Both the position numbers and the translations under genes were made by a program. Under the pieces are notes generated by a model. It ran no database searches, had not been told where the DNA came from, and worked only from the letters and a program-made list of their open reading frames with translations. Positions 16,337 through 24,821 of a DNA stretch of 64,000 nucleotides are shown here, in pieces. The DNA comes from Nocardiopsis metallicus. GTDB taxonomy: Bacteria > Actinomycetota > Actinomycetes > Streptosporangiales > Streptosporangiaceae. The DNA lies in the NCBI RefSeq assembly GCF_014201115.1, contig NZ_JACHDO010000001.1, positions 1,860,001 through 1,924,000 of the forward strand, written 5' to 3'. Each line of letters starts with the position of its first letter. The stretch's first letter is position 1.

Positions 16337-17131
16337 TCAGGCGCCCATCCCCCCGTCCACCTTGAGCACCGCCCCCGTCACGTAGGAAGCCCGGTCGCTG
16401 AGCAGCCAAGCGGCCGCCTCCGCCACCTCCTCCGGCCGGGCGGCCCTGCGCAGCGGAGTCGAGGCGTTCAGGTGGTCGAGCACCCCCGGCACGGCTTCCT
16501 CCCAGCCCAGGACCATGTCGGTCAGCGTGGTGCCCGGGGCGATGGCGTTGACCCGGATGCCCTCGGGGCCGTAGTTGAGGGCGGCCGACTCGGTGAGGCT
16601 GTTGAGCGCCCGCTTCATCGCCGCGTAGGCGGGCAGCGTCGGGTTGCCGCCCAGACTGCCCACACTGGAGGTGTTGACGATCGCCCCGGTCCCGCCGGTC
16701 GCGCGGATCGCGGCGACCTCGGCGGACAGCGCCAGCCAGCTTCCCCTGAGGTTGACGGTGTAGACGCGGTCCAGGTCGTCCTCGCTGACCTGGTCCACCG
16801 CGCCGGGCGCGATCGCGGTCGCCCCGTTGTTGAAGGCGACGTCCAGGCGCCCGTGCAGCTCCACCACGTGGTCGACGGCGGCGCGCACGCTGTCGCCGTC
16901 GGCGAGGTCGCTCACCACGTGGTCGGCGACTCCCCCTCCGTCGCGGATCTCCCTGACCACGCCCTCCAACTGTTCCCCGGTGCGGGCCGTGAGCACCACC
17001 TTGGCGCCCTCCCTGGCGAAGAGCCGCGCCGCGGCGGCCCCGATGCCGCGCCCGGCACCGGTGACGAGGGCGACCTTGTCGGCCAGCAGGCCGGCGGATG
17101 TGTGGGTGCGGGTGTTCTCCGTGTTGTCCAT
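16337..17131 (-). CDS. Short-chain dehydrogenase/reductase (SDR)
   Basis: The 264-aa classical SDR has the Rossmann glycine motif TGAGRGIGAAAA, the NNG motif in FNNGATAI, the catalytic Ser in NTSSVGS, and the Tyr/Lys pair in YAAMK. The C-terminal ITLTD-type segment and DGGMGA end are typical of 3-oxoacyl-ACP reductase-like SDRs. It probably reduces or oxidises a small carbonyl compound with NAD(P)H. Divergent from an XRE regulator at 17219, an arrangement repeated at 31.4-33.3 kb. The substrate cannot be predicted. Confidence 0.88.
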   Translation of the reverse strand: MDNTENTRTHTSAGLLADKVALVTGAGRGIGAAAARLFAREGAKVVLTARTGEQLEGVVREIRDGGGVADHVVSDLADGDSVRAAVDHVVELHGRLDVAFNNGATAIAPGAVDQVSEDDLDRVYTVNLRGSWLALSAEVAAIRATGGTGAIVNTSSVGSLGGNPTLPAYAAMKRALNSLTESAALNYGPEGIRVNAIAPGTTLTDMVLGWEEAVPGVLDHLNASTPLRRAARPEEVAEAAAWLLSDRASYVTGAVLKVDGGMGA

Positions 17132-17218
17132 GACGGCAAGCCTGCTGGGAGCCTCCGCCGCTATCCAGGCACTGGCTGTACCTGGCTCGGCCCTCGGTTA
17201 CCCGCGCATACTGGGCGG

Positions 17219-18079
17219 GTGGACACCCGAGAGCTGGCCTCCTTCCTGCGCAGCAGACGCGAACGCATCGCCCCCTCCGACGTCGGGCTGCCCCGGGGCA
17301 AGCGCCGCCGTACCCCCGGGCTGCGCCGCGAGGAGGTGGCGCAGCTGGCGTACATCTCCACCGAGTACTACACCCGGCTGGAGCAGAACCGCGCCCCGCG
17401 CCCCTCCCGCGAGGTGCTGGGCGGTCTGGCCCGTGCCCTGCGGCTGACCGACGCCGAACGCGACCACCTCCACCGGCTCGCCGGCAGCCCGCCGGAACCG
17501 CCGCCGGGCCCCTCCCGCGAAGTGCGCGAGAGCGTGCTGCGCCTGATCCACCGGCTCCCGCAGGCGGCGGCGATCGTGCTGTCGGCCACCTACGAGGTCC
17601 TGGCATGGAACGATCTGGCCGCCGCCCTGCTGGAGGACTTCTCCGCACGCCCGCGGCGCGAACGCAACCTCATCCGCCGGGCCTTCCTCGGCCCGCACCC
17701 GGGTGGACGGCGCCTGCACGGCCTCTCGGACGCCGAGACCTTCGCCCGCGGTGCCGCCCAGCATCTGCGCGCTGCCGCGGCCCGCTACCCGGGCGCCCCC
17801 GAGATCACCGCGCTGGTGCGGGAGCTGCGCACGGGCAGCGAGGAGTTCGCACTGCTGTGGGACTCGCACGACGTCACCTCGGCCGCCTCCGAACCCGGCC
17901 TGCGCAAGACCATCGACAACCCCGTGGTCGGCCCGGTCACCGTCAACTGCGACGTCCTGGACATCACCGACCTGGACCAACGGGTGGTCGTCTACACCGC
18001 CTCCCCGGGTTCCCCGGCCGAGGAGGCGCTGAGGCTGCTGTCCGTGGTGGGCACGCAGCGCATGGACACGTCCTGCTGA
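17219..18079 (+). CDS. XRE-family regulator with MmyB-like ligand-binding domain
   Basis: The 286-aa protein starts with an XRE helix-turn-helix (about 1-75: LRREEVAQLAYISTEYYTRL) and continues with the MmyB-like ligand-binding domain (about 100-275: AIVLSATYEVLAWNDLAAAL through VVYTASPGSPAEEALRLL). In relatives this C-terminal PAS-like domain binds fatty acids. The GTG at 17219 fits the family N-terminus. It is divergent from the SDR gene with 87 nt between them and very likely controls it. Family and architecture are clear; the inducer is not. Confidence 0.88.
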   Translation: MDTRELASFLRSRRERIAPSDVGLPRGKRRRTPGLRREEVAQLAYISTEYYTRLEQNRAPRPSREVLGGLARALRLTDAERDHLHRLAGSPPEPPPGPSREVRESVLRLIHRLPQAAAIVLSATYEVLAWNDLAAALLEDFSARPRRERNLIRRAFLGPHPGGRRLHGLSDAETFARGAAQHLRAAAARYPGAPEITALVRELRTGSEEFALLWDSHDVTSAASEPGLRKTIDNPVVGPVTVNCDVLDITDLDQRVVVYTASPGSPAEEALRLLSVVGTQRMDTSC

Positions 18080-18107
18080 GACCGGGGAGGCCGATTCGGT
18101 TCGGGGG

Positions 18108-18138
18108 TTGACCTGGAGCGCGCTCCATCTCCCAGACT
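18108..18138 (+). promoter_or_regulatory. MerR-type promoter/operator before the aldo-keto reductase
   Basis: The -35 TTGACC (18108-18113) is followed by the perfect 14-bp palindrome TGGAGCGCGCTCCA (18114-18127) and a -10-like CAGACT (18133-18138) at 19-nt spacing. A long spacer carrying a dyad is the hallmark of MerR-activated promoters. No merR gene is adjacent, so the regulator must lie elsewhere. Confidence 0.7.
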
Positions 18139-18186
18139 CCTGTGCCGAGGGACCGTGCGTAGCGGCCCCCGGACGGAGGGACCCCC

Positions 18187-19167
18187 ATGCGTTACCGCAC
18201 CATCGGAACCGACCCCGCCACCCGGCGCGAGGTGAGCGTGCTCGCGCTGGGCGCCATGCTGATGGGCTGGCGCACCGACGAGAGGACGTCGTTCGCCCTC
18301 CTGGACCGGTACGTGGAGGCGGGCGGGACGTTCATCGACACCTCCAACAACTACGGCACCGACGGCGGCTGGAACGGCGAGAGCGAGATCCTGCTCGGCC
18401 GCTGGCTGCGCAGTCGGGGCGTGGGCGAGGAGGTCACCGTCGCCACCAAGCTCGGGGCGCGCCCGGCCTCCCCGGGCACCACCTACGTGGACAACCGCGA
18501 GGGGCTCTCCGCCAAGGTCATCGCCGAGTCCACCGAACGCAGCCGGGAGCGGCTGGGCCGGGACCGGATCGACCTGATGTACGCCCACATCGAGGACCCC
18601 GACGGTGCCGTCCAGGAGACCGTGGAGGCCTTCGGCGAGCAGGTCCGCGACGGATCCATCGGGCTGCTCGGGGTGAGCAACCACCCGTCCTGGCGGGTGG
18701 AGCGCGCCCTCCGGCTCGCCGCCGCCTCGGGCCTGCCCGGCTACGAGGTGCTCCAGTACCAGCACAGCTACCTGCGCCCGCGCACCGACATGGGCGACGC
18801 GGTCTGCCCGGACGGCAACATCGGCGGTGCCAACACGGACATCCTGACCTACGTGCGCCACAACGAGGGGCTGGTGCTGGTGGCGTACACCCCGCTGCTG
18901 AGCGGCGCCTACGTCCGCGAGGACAAGCCGATGTCCCCCGACTACGACCACCCGGGCACCCGGGCCCGCCTGAAGGCGCTCCGGGAGGTCGCCGGGGAGA
19001 CCGGGGCGACCCCCAACCAGGTGGTCCTGGCCTGGCAGCTGGGCCACGACCTGCCGATCGTCCCGCTGGCGGGCGTGTCCTCGCTGGCGCAACTGGAGGA
19101 GAACCTGGCCGCCGTCGACCTGGAACTGAGCCCGGAACAGCGTGTGCGTCTGGACGCGGCCCGCTGA
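18187..19167 (+). CDS. Aldo/keto reductase
   Basis: The 326-aa TIM-barrel oxidoreductase shows the AKR catalytic tetrad: Asp and Tyr in DTSNNYGTDGG, Lys in VATKLGAR, and His in YAHIEDPD. The C-terminal NADPH-binding segment (VPLAGVSSLAQLEENL) is present. It reduces aldehydes or ketones with NADPH. ATG at 18187. The promoter has a MerR-type operator, a common arrangement for stress-induced AKRs in actinomycetes. The gene stands alone between the XRE regulator and glutaminase. Confidence 0.9.
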   Translation: MRYRTIGTDPATRREVSVLALGAMLMGWRTDERTSFALLDRYVEAGGTFIDTSNNYGTDGGWNGESEILLGRWLRSRGVGEEVTVATKLGARPASPGTTYVDNREGLSAKVIAESTERSRERLGRDRIDLMYAHIEDPDGAVQETVEAFGEQVRDGSIGLLGVSNHPSWRVERALRLAAASGLPGYEVLQYQHSYLRPRTDMGDAVCPDGNIGGANTDILTYVRHNEGLVLVAYTPLLSGAYVREDKPMSPDYDHPGTRARLKALREVAGETGATPNQVVLAWQLGHDLPIVPLAGVSSLAQLEENLAAVDLELSPEQRVRLDAAR

Positions 19168-19335
19168 TCCGCCCGGGGCCGGGGCCGGCACGAGCCCGCC
19201 CCGGCCCGGCGGCTCATACCGAAGGCCGCCCCGCGGCCCGCAGCCGGACCACGACGGGGTTTCACCAGGTCCTCGAACAGGGGAGAACCGTGGAGGCGAC
19301 ACCTTTGACGGCACCGACCCGAAGGCGGGGAACCC

Positions 19336-20628
19336 TTGTTGCGCTCACCGATCCTGGACTACCTCGACGCCATCGTCGAGCAGACCGGGCACATCGACTC
19401 CGGTGCCCCGGCCGACTACATCCCGGAGCTGGCGGCCGCCGACCCGAACCGGGTGGCGGTGGCGCTGTGCACGGTCAACGGAACCGTGTACGCGGTCGGG
19501 GACGCCGACCACGAGTTCAGTATCCAGTCGATGTCCAAGCCCTTCGCCTACGCGCTGGCCATCGAGGACCACGGCCTGGACTACGTGCTGGAGCGGGTCG
19601 GCGTGGAACCCAGCGGCGAGGCCTTCAACGAGCTGTCCCTGGATCCGGAGACCGGCAGACCGCGCAACCCGATGATCAACGCGGGGGCGATCGCCACGCA
19701 CGCGCTCGTCCGGCGGGACGAGCGACCCGCGGTGGAGCGGATACTGGCACTGTTCTCCGACCTGGCGCAGCGGCCGGTGGAGATCGATGAGGGGCTGGCC
19801 GCCTCCGAACTCGCGACCGGGGACCGCAACCTCGGTATCGCCTACCTGCTGCACGCCTCCCGCCGACTGGCCGGGGAGCCCTCGGCGTCCGTGGAGGGCT
19901 ACATCCGCCAGTGCTCGGCCAACGTCACGGTGCGCGACCTCGCGTTGATGGCCTCGACCCTGGCCAACGGGGGTGTGCAGCCCAACACCGGCAGACGACT
20001 GTTCAGCAGGCGGACCACCCGGCAGGTGTTGAGCGTGATGGCCTCCTGCGGCATGTACGACGCGGCCGGGGACTGGTTCACCAGCGTGGGCATCCCGGCC
20101 AAGAGCGGGGTGGCCGGCGGCATCATCGGCGTCCTGCCCGGCCAGGTGGGGGTGGCGGTGTTCTCCCCGCGCCTGGACGGTCACGGCAACAGCGCGCGCG
20201 GGGTGGCGATGATGGAACGGCTCTCGGAGGACATGGGCCTGCACCTGATGGAGGCCGGCCGCCCGGCCCGCTCGTCCCTGCGCGAGGTCCGCAAGGAGGT
20301 CTTGGAGGGCGAACCGGCCACGGTCTACGTCCTCCAGGGCGACATGGTGCTGAGCAGCATCGAGGCGCTGGTGCACGAACTGGTCGGGAACCAGCCCTCC
20401 ACCGGCCTCGTGGTGTTCGACATGAGCCGGGTCGCCGAGGTTCTACCGGTGGCGCGCCGCACGTCGTCGGCGATGGCCGCCAAGCTCATCGACGCCGGGC
20501 ACCGGATCATCCTGGTCGACCCGGAGGAGACCGTGCCCGAGTTCCAGGACAGCCGGGGGCGTGCGGTGGAGCGCTGGAGTACCGAGCGCCTCGAACGGGG
20601 ACTGCTGCGCGACCCCGGCGAGCGGTAG
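19336..20628 (+). CDS. glsA: Glutaminase with C-terminal STAS domain
   Basis: The 430-aa protein has a serine-dependent glutaminase domain (about 1-305) with the SxxK catalytic motif SMSKPF, the INAGAIAT block and GIPAKSGVAGG. It hydrolyses glutamine to glutamate and ammonia. Residues about 320-425 (VYVLQGDMVLSSIEALVHEL...GLVVFDMSRV) form a STAS domain, which bacterial GlsA-type proteins from actinomycetes carry and which may sense nucleotides or mediate protein contacts. The TTG at 19336 fits the family start; a second TTG follows directly. The gene appears monocistronic. Confidence 0.92.
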   Translation: MLRSPILDYLDAIVEQTGHIDSGAPADYIPELAAADPNRVAVALCTVNGTVYAVGDADHEFSIQSMSKPFAYALAIEDHGLDYVLERVGVEPSGEAFNELSLDPETGRPRNPMINAGAIATHALVRRDERPAVERILALFSDLAQRPVEIDEGLAASELATGDRNLGIAYLLHASRRLAGEPSASVEGYIRQCSANVTVRDLALMASTLANGGVQPNTGRRLFSRRTTRQVLSVMASCGMYDAAGDWFTSVGIPAKSGVAGGIIGVLPGQVGVAVFSPRLDGHGNSARGVAMMERLSEDMGLHLMEAGRPARSSLREVRKEVLEGEPATVYVLQGDMVLSSIEALVHELVGNQPSTGLVVFDMSRVAEVLPVARRTSSAMAAKLIDAGHRIILVDPEETVPEFQDSRGRAVERWSTERLERGLLRDPGER

Positions 20629-20805
20629 AGGGCGCACCGACTGCTGCGCCGGGGCGGATCGGAGCGGCAACACCGGCAGCCCCCGAGCGGGTGGACGCCG
20701 GTTCCGGGCCCGCCGCACCCGCCCGCGGTGGCTGCTCGCCCGCGGACAACGCCCCCGGGCGGGCGCCGGGCCCACGACGCGGGCCGGGGCCCGCACCCGG
20801 GAGCT

Positions 20806-20831
20806 CCTGTCCACAGGGCACAGTGGACAGG
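20806..20831. terminator. Hairpin between glsA and the radical SAM gene
   Basis: A 9-bp stem (20806-20814 with 20823-20831) with an 8-nt loop lies about 180 nt past glsA and directly before a LexA-like box. It may end glsA readthrough or belong to the following promoter. Confidence 0.4.
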
Positions 20832-20834
20832 AAT

Positions 20835-20850
20835 TCGAAACTATGTTCGA
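20835..20850 (+). promoter_or_regulatory. LexA/SOS-box-like element
   Basis: TCGAAACTATGTTCGA matches the actinobacterial LexA consensus TCGAAC-N4-GTTCGA at 11 of 12 fixed positions. It ends 9 nt before the ATG of the Rv2578c-type gene, so bound LexA would cover the promoter or start site. Confidence 0.7.
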
Positions 20851-20859
20851 ATTGCTTTC

Positions 20860-22041
20860 ATGCGCTGGGAGAACCTCCGAGAGGGCACCGGGAACGCCGG
20901 GGCCGGGAACACCATGCAGCAGGCACTCTTCGAACCCGCCGCCGCACCGGCACCGCCACGCGGTACCGGGCGGGCGGGGGTGCGCACAGCCGGTCCCGGG
21001 CCGGTGCGGGCGGGCGAGAACGGCGAACCCGTCGCGGTCGAGGTCCGGGCCCGGTCCATCATCAACCGCGTCCAAGGGGACTCCCCCCTGTTCCGCTGGA
21101 CCGTCAACCCCTACCGGGGCTGCTCGCACGCCTGCGTGTACTGCTTCGCCCGACGCACCCACGAGTACCTCGACCTGGACAGCGGACGCGATTTCGACAC
21201 CCGCATCCTGGTCAAGGTCAACGCCGGTGAGCGGCTGCGCGCCGAACTCGCCCGCCCCTCCTGGCGCGGCGAGCACATCGCGATGGGAACCAACACCGAC
21301 CCCTACCAAAGGGCCGAGGGCCGCTACCGGCTGATGCCGCAGATCATCGCGGCCCTGCGCGAGGCCGCCAACCCGTTCTCGATCCTCACCAAGGGCACCC
21401 TCGTGCTACGCGACCTCGATCTGCTCGAACAGGCCGCCCGGGTGACCGAGGTCGGCATGGCGGTCTCGGTGGGTTCCGTGGATCCGGCCGTGTGGCGCAC
21501 GGTGGAGCCGGGCGCCCCGAGCCCGCGCGCCCGTCTGGACGTGGTCCGCCGCCTGGCCGAGCGCGGCATCGGGTGTTCGGTGCTGATGGCGCCGATCCTG
21601 CCCGGACTGACCGACTCGGCCGAGCAGATCGAGGAGACCGTCGCGGCCGTCGCCGAGGCCGGGGCCACCCGCCTCACCCCGGTCGTGCTGCACCTTCGCC
21701 CGGGTGCCCGCGAGTGGTACCGCGCCTGGCTGACGCGTGAACACCCGCGCTTGGTGCCCCTGTACCGCGAGCTGTACGGCAGGGGTTCGTACGCCCCCGA
21801 GTCCTACCAGCGGATCGTCACCACGGCGGTGCGCGAGATCGCAGCCCGGTACGGTCTCGGCAGAAGCGGTTCGGCGCGCCGACCGCAACAGGGAGGTGAA
21901 TCCGGGACCGGGGGGAGCGCGCAGGCCGACACGGAGGCCGAGCAGCTCTCCCTCCAGCTCCCGGAATCCGCAGTCAACCGCCCGGTCACCAGGACTCGAC
22001 GAGGGGGTCATCGTGCTCACCGCGCCGCCAGGCCTCGGTGA
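20860..22041 (+). CDS. Radical SAM protein, Rv2578c family (SplB-like)
   Basis: The 393-aa protein has a radical-SAM 4Fe-4S motif CxxxCxxC (Cys88, Cys92, Cys95 in NPYRGCSHACVYCFAR). A SplB-like core follows with GTNTDPYQ, ILTKGTLVLRD and PILPGLTDS. These proteins share the domain of spore photoproduct lyase and are widespread in actinobacteria as Rv2578c homologues of unproven function. The ATG at 20860 was chosen because it follows the LexA-like box and precedes all conserved sequence. The DNA-damage promoter supports a role in DNA repair or damage response. The disordered C-terminus overlaps sigJ, on the other strand, by 56 nt. Confidence 0.88.
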   Translation: MRWENLREGTGNAGAGNTMQQALFEPAAAPAPPRGTGRAGVRTAGPGPVRAGENGEPVAVEVRARSIINRVQGDSPLFRWTVNPYRGCSHACVYCFARRTHEYLDLDSGRDFDTRILVKVNAGERLRAELARPSWRGEHIAMGTNTDPYQRAEGRYRLMPQIIAALREAANPFSILTKGTLVLRDLDLLEQAARVTEVGMAVSVGSVDPAVWRTVEPGAPSPRARLDVVRRLAERGIGCSVLMAPILPGLTDSAEQIEETVAAVAEAGATRLTPVVLHLRPGAREWYRAWLTREHPRLVPLYRELYGRGSYAPESYQRIVTTAVREIAARYGLGRSGSARRPQQGGESGTGGSAQADTEAEQLSLQLPESAVNRPVTRTRRGGHRAHRAARPR

Positions 22042-22921
22042 ACCGTTCGAGCCGCTCCGGTGAGGCGGTACCGATCACGTCCGTGGCCCTGCCGCCACGG
22101 ACCTCAAGGACCACCAAGCCCAGGACCCGGTCCCCCATCACGGCGACCATGGCGGGGGCACCGTTGACCACGGCGGCGTGGAGCGACGGAGAGCCGCCGA
22201 CGATCCTGCGCTTGGCCGGGGTGGGTTTGAACCCGGCCCGCAACATCACGGCGACCTTCTGCGCCCCCGAACGCCGCTGCACCTTCCCGGACAGCCCCGC
22301 GCCGTCACTGGCCGCGGACACGTCGTCTGTCAGCAGCTCCACCAACCGTCCGGTGCTCCCCGAGGAAGCGGCGGCGATGAACGCCTCCACCACCCGGCGG
22401 GCGGCGACACGGTCGATCTCCCCGGCCTTTCGTTCGTCCGCGACCCTGCGCCGGGCCCGGTGCAGGTGCTGCTGGCTGGCGGACTCACTGATGTCGAGGA
22501 TCTCGGCGACCTCACCGTGCGTGTACGAGAAGGCTTCCCGCAGCACGTAGACGGCCCGCTCCACCGGGGAAAGGCGTTCCATCAGCAGCAGCACCGCCAG
22601 GGTCACCGACTCGCGCTGTTCGACCGTGTCGGCGGGGCCCAGCATCGGGTCCCCCTCCAGCAGCGGTTCCGGCAGCCAGTCCCCGACCGCCCTCTCACGC
22701 TGTGCCCGGGCCGATTTCAGCCGGTCCAGGGCCAGGTTGGTGACCACCTTGGTCAGCCAGGCCTCGGGGACCTCGATCAGGGCGCGGTCGGCGGCCTGCC
22801 AGCGCAGGAACGCGTCCTGCACGGTGTCCTCCGCGTCCGTGGCCGACCCGAGCAGGCGGTACGCCAACGAGGCCATCCGGTCCCGGTTGGCCTCGAAGCG
22901 CTCCACGGTGGCGGTGTCCAT
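21986..22921 (-). CDS. sigJ: ECF41-type sigma factor (SigJ-like)
   Basis: The 311-aa protein has sigma region 2 (about 10-75: AYRLLGSATDAEDTVQDAFL), region 4 (about 110-165: EVAEILDISESASQQHLHRA) and a C-terminal SnoaL-like domain (about 185-305). The WLPEPL linker between regions 2 and 4 is the ECF41 hallmark. In this group the extra domain replaces an anti-sigma factor and controls activity. The ATG at 22921 is 10 nt downstream of the oxidoreductase stop, so the two form an operon. ECF41 factors usually direct transcription of their neighbour, and a matching promoter lies at 24146-24172. Confidence 0.92.
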   Translation of the reverse strand: MDTATVERFEANRDRMASLAYRLLGSATDAEDTVQDAFLRWQAADRALIEVPEAWLTKVVTNLALDRLKSARAQRERAVGDWLPEPLLEGDPMLGPADTVEQRESVTLAVLLLMERLSPVERAVYVLREAFSYTHGEVAEILDISESASQQHLHRARRRVADERKAGEIDRVAARRVVEAFIAAASSGSTGRLVELLTDDVSAASDGAGLSGKVQRRSGAQKVAVMLRAGFKPTPAKRRIVGGSPSLHAAVVNGAPAMVAVMGDRVLGLVVLEVRGGRATDVIGTASPERLERFTEAWRRGEHDDPLVESW

Positions 22922-22931
22922 GAGTGACACG

Positions 22932-24113
22932 CTAGTCGGCGACCACCTTCCCGACGCGGCCGGACACGGCCACCGCACGGCGTTTACGCGCGGGCAGCCC
23001 GTAGGTGGGGTTGGCGGTGTTCCAGGCAACGTTCTTGAGCACGGCCGCCTTGAACACGGTGGCCGTCCAGCCGCGCACGGACCAGGTCTTGGACCTGGCC
23101 TGGCCGTCGACCACCTGGAAGAGCGCGTCCCTGCCGCCGAGGCTGACGCAGTTGCCCGGGTAGAAGAGCGGTGCCTTGGAGACCTTGCGGCCGGTCAGGT
23201 CCCCGATGATGGCGGCGGTGACCTGCATCCTGGTCAGGTTGGCGGTGGCGCAGGACATGGGCAGCGGCCGACCGTTGTCCCCGACGGCGTGGGCGCTGTC
23301 CCCGGCGGCGTAGACCCGCGGGTGGGAGACCGAGCGCATCATGCGGTCCACGGTGATCTGGCCGTTGCGTTCGACCTTCAGGCCGCTGGCGGCCGCGATG
23401 GGGTGGGTGGCGAATCCGGCCGCCCACACGACGACGTCCGCGTCGAGGACCTCGCCGCCCGCGGCGACGGCCCCACCCTCCTCGACCCGCTCGATCAGGG
23501 CGTGCTCGTGCAGCTCGACCCCCAGCCGGTCGAAGGCCTTCAGCAGGTGCGCTCGGGCCTTCTTCCCGAACCAGCCGCCCGCCTCACCGCTGGTCGCGAG
23601 CGATACCCGCAGCCCGGGGCGGGACTCGGCGATCTCGGTGGCGGCCTCGATCCCGGTCAGGTTGCCGCCGACCACCAGTACCCTCCCCTGCCCGCCCAGC
23701 TCGTCCAGGCGCTGCTTCAACCGCTCGGCCGCCGGTCGTTCCGCCAGGTGGAAGGCGTGCTCGCTCACCCCCGGCACTCCCCCGCTCGCCGCGGTGCTGC
23801 CCAGCGTGTACAGCAGGGTGTCGTACCCGAGCTCCTCTCCGCCCTCCAGGGCGACGGTCCTGCGCTCGGCGTCGACCGCGGCGACCCGGGCGACCTTCAA
23901 CCGGATCCCGGTGCCCGCGAACATCTCGGCCAGTCCGAGCCCGCGGAGCTCCCGCCCCGCCGCCAGCTGGTGCAGCCGCATCCGCTCGACGAAGTCGGCT
24001 TCGGCGTTGACCACGGTGATCTCGAAGTCGCCGGGGTGCAGATGACGAGCGAGGTATCCGGCCGAGGCGGCTCCGGCGTAGCCGGCCCCGAGGACGATGA
24101 TGCGGTGACGCAT
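22932..24113 (-). CDS. NAD(P)/FAD-dependent oxidoreductase, NDH-2-like, partner of SigJ
   Basis: The 393-aa flavoprotein has an FAD Rossmann motif at the N-terminus (VLGAGYAGAASAGYLAR), a second dinucleotide motif for NAD(P)H (VLVVGGNLTGIEAATEI) and the FAD motif VYAAGDSAH. This is the disulfide-reductase fold of type II NADH dehydrogenases. It lacks an obvious membrane-anchor helix. It is the first gene of the two-gene operon with sigJ, the usual ECF41 arrangement of an oxidoreductase controlled by its own sigma factor. The ATG at 24113 follows AGGAGC. Confidence 0.88.
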   Translation of the reverse strand: MRHRIIVLGAGYAGAASAGYLARHLHPGDFEITVVNAEADFVERMRLHQLAAGRELRGLGLAEMFAGTGIRLKVARVAAVDAERRTVALEGGEELGYDTLLYTLGSTAASGGVPGVSEHAFHLAERPAAERLKQRLDELGGQGRVLVVGGNLTGIEAATEIAESRPGLRVSLATSGEAGGWFGKKARAHLLKAFDRLGVELHEHALIERVEEGGAVAAGGEVLDADVVVWAAGFATHPIAAASGLKVERNGQITVDRMMRSVSHPRVYAAGDSAHAVGDNGRPLPMSCATANLTRMQVTAAIIGDLTGRKVSKAPLFYPGNCVSLGGRDALFQVVDGQARSKTWSVRGWTATVFKAAVLKNVAWNTANPTYGLPARKRRAVAVSGRVGKVVAD

Positions 24114-24145
24114 GTTCTTGCTCCTGTCCGTTCGAGTACCCCTTG

Positions 24146-24172
24146 AACGAGACAGCCTCCGCGTCCCTGACA
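24146..24172 (-). promoter_or_regulatory. Candidate ECF41 promoter
   Basis: On the minus strand TGTCAGG (24172-24166) and CGTT (24149-24146) are separated by 16 nt, close to the ECF41 consensus as I recall it (TGTCACA, 16 nt, CGTC). It places transcription start about 25 nt before the oxidoreductase ATG, suggesting autoregulation by SigJ. Confidence 0.55.
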
Positions 24173-24216
24173 GCCTTCAAGTGTGACCTGAGTCACCCTG
24201 AAACCATCCATCGCCT

Positions 24217-24765
24217 TTACGACGTAGACTTTCTCCGCGCCATCTCCCTGATCCAGATCGGCGCGAACGGCGAGGTGCAGCCCGGCGGGGTCGGGTAGTC
24301 CTTCAGGACCTCCAACCGCTCCCCGATGTCCAACGCCCTCTCCCGGTACCCGGCGTGCTCGATCCCGATCTGCGCCAGGCACTCGTTCATCGCCCACCGC
24401 AGGCGCTCCGGAGCGTCCTTCATCCGCGCTTCGACCGTGTCGAGCAGCCCCGGCAGGTCCAGGCCCTCCGGGCTCCTCACCACCCGCTCGGCGGTGAGCG
24501 CCCACCCGGCACTCGCCACCACCGGATCCGGGTCGTCGAACCAGGCCAGCCGGAGCTCCTCGGCGTGCGGGCCCTTCTGCACCACGTAGTTGACCAGCCA
24601 GTCGTGCACCTTGCGAGAACGCGCCCGCCGCAGCATCGCGTCGATCTCGTCCCGCCCGTACTCCTCGGGGCGGCTGATCAGAATCGCCAGCAGCCGCGCG
24701 GCGCTCTCACCCGTCGCCCAGAGCTCCCGCGCCAGGGCCTGCTGCTTCCTGAGCCGCTTGACCAC
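24217..24765 (-). CDS. AlkD-like DNA alkylation repair protein, N-terminally truncated
   Basis: The 182-aa product matches the HEAT-repeat DNA glycosylase family that excises N3- and N7-alkylated bases without flipping them. It has ELWATGESAARLLAILISRP, the KVHDWLVNYVV helix, AWFDDPDPVVASAGWALTAE and a complete C-terminal KDYPTPPGCTSPFAPIW tail. Family members start about 30-40 residues earlier with a conserved N-terminal helix. Here the frame is open upstream for 18 more codons (VGVDHGVNLTRLRAV) but ends in a stop with no good start codon. The preceding gene's stop lies at 24822, which leaves no room for a full N-terminus. It is probably a 5'-truncated copy. Confidence 0.65.
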   Translation of the reverse strand: MVKRLRKQQALARELWATGESAARLLAILISRPEEYGRDEIDAMLRRARSRKVHDWLVNYVVQKGPHAEELRLAWFDDPDPVVASAGWALTAERVVRSPEGLDLPGLLDTVEARMKDAPERLRWAMNECLAQIGIEHAGYRERALDIGERLEVLKDYPTPPGCTSPFAPIWIREMARRKSTS

Positions 24766-24821
24766 CGCCCGCAGCCTGGTCAGGTTGACGCCGTGGTCAA
24801 CGCCGACAGAGCTGCTCCGAG

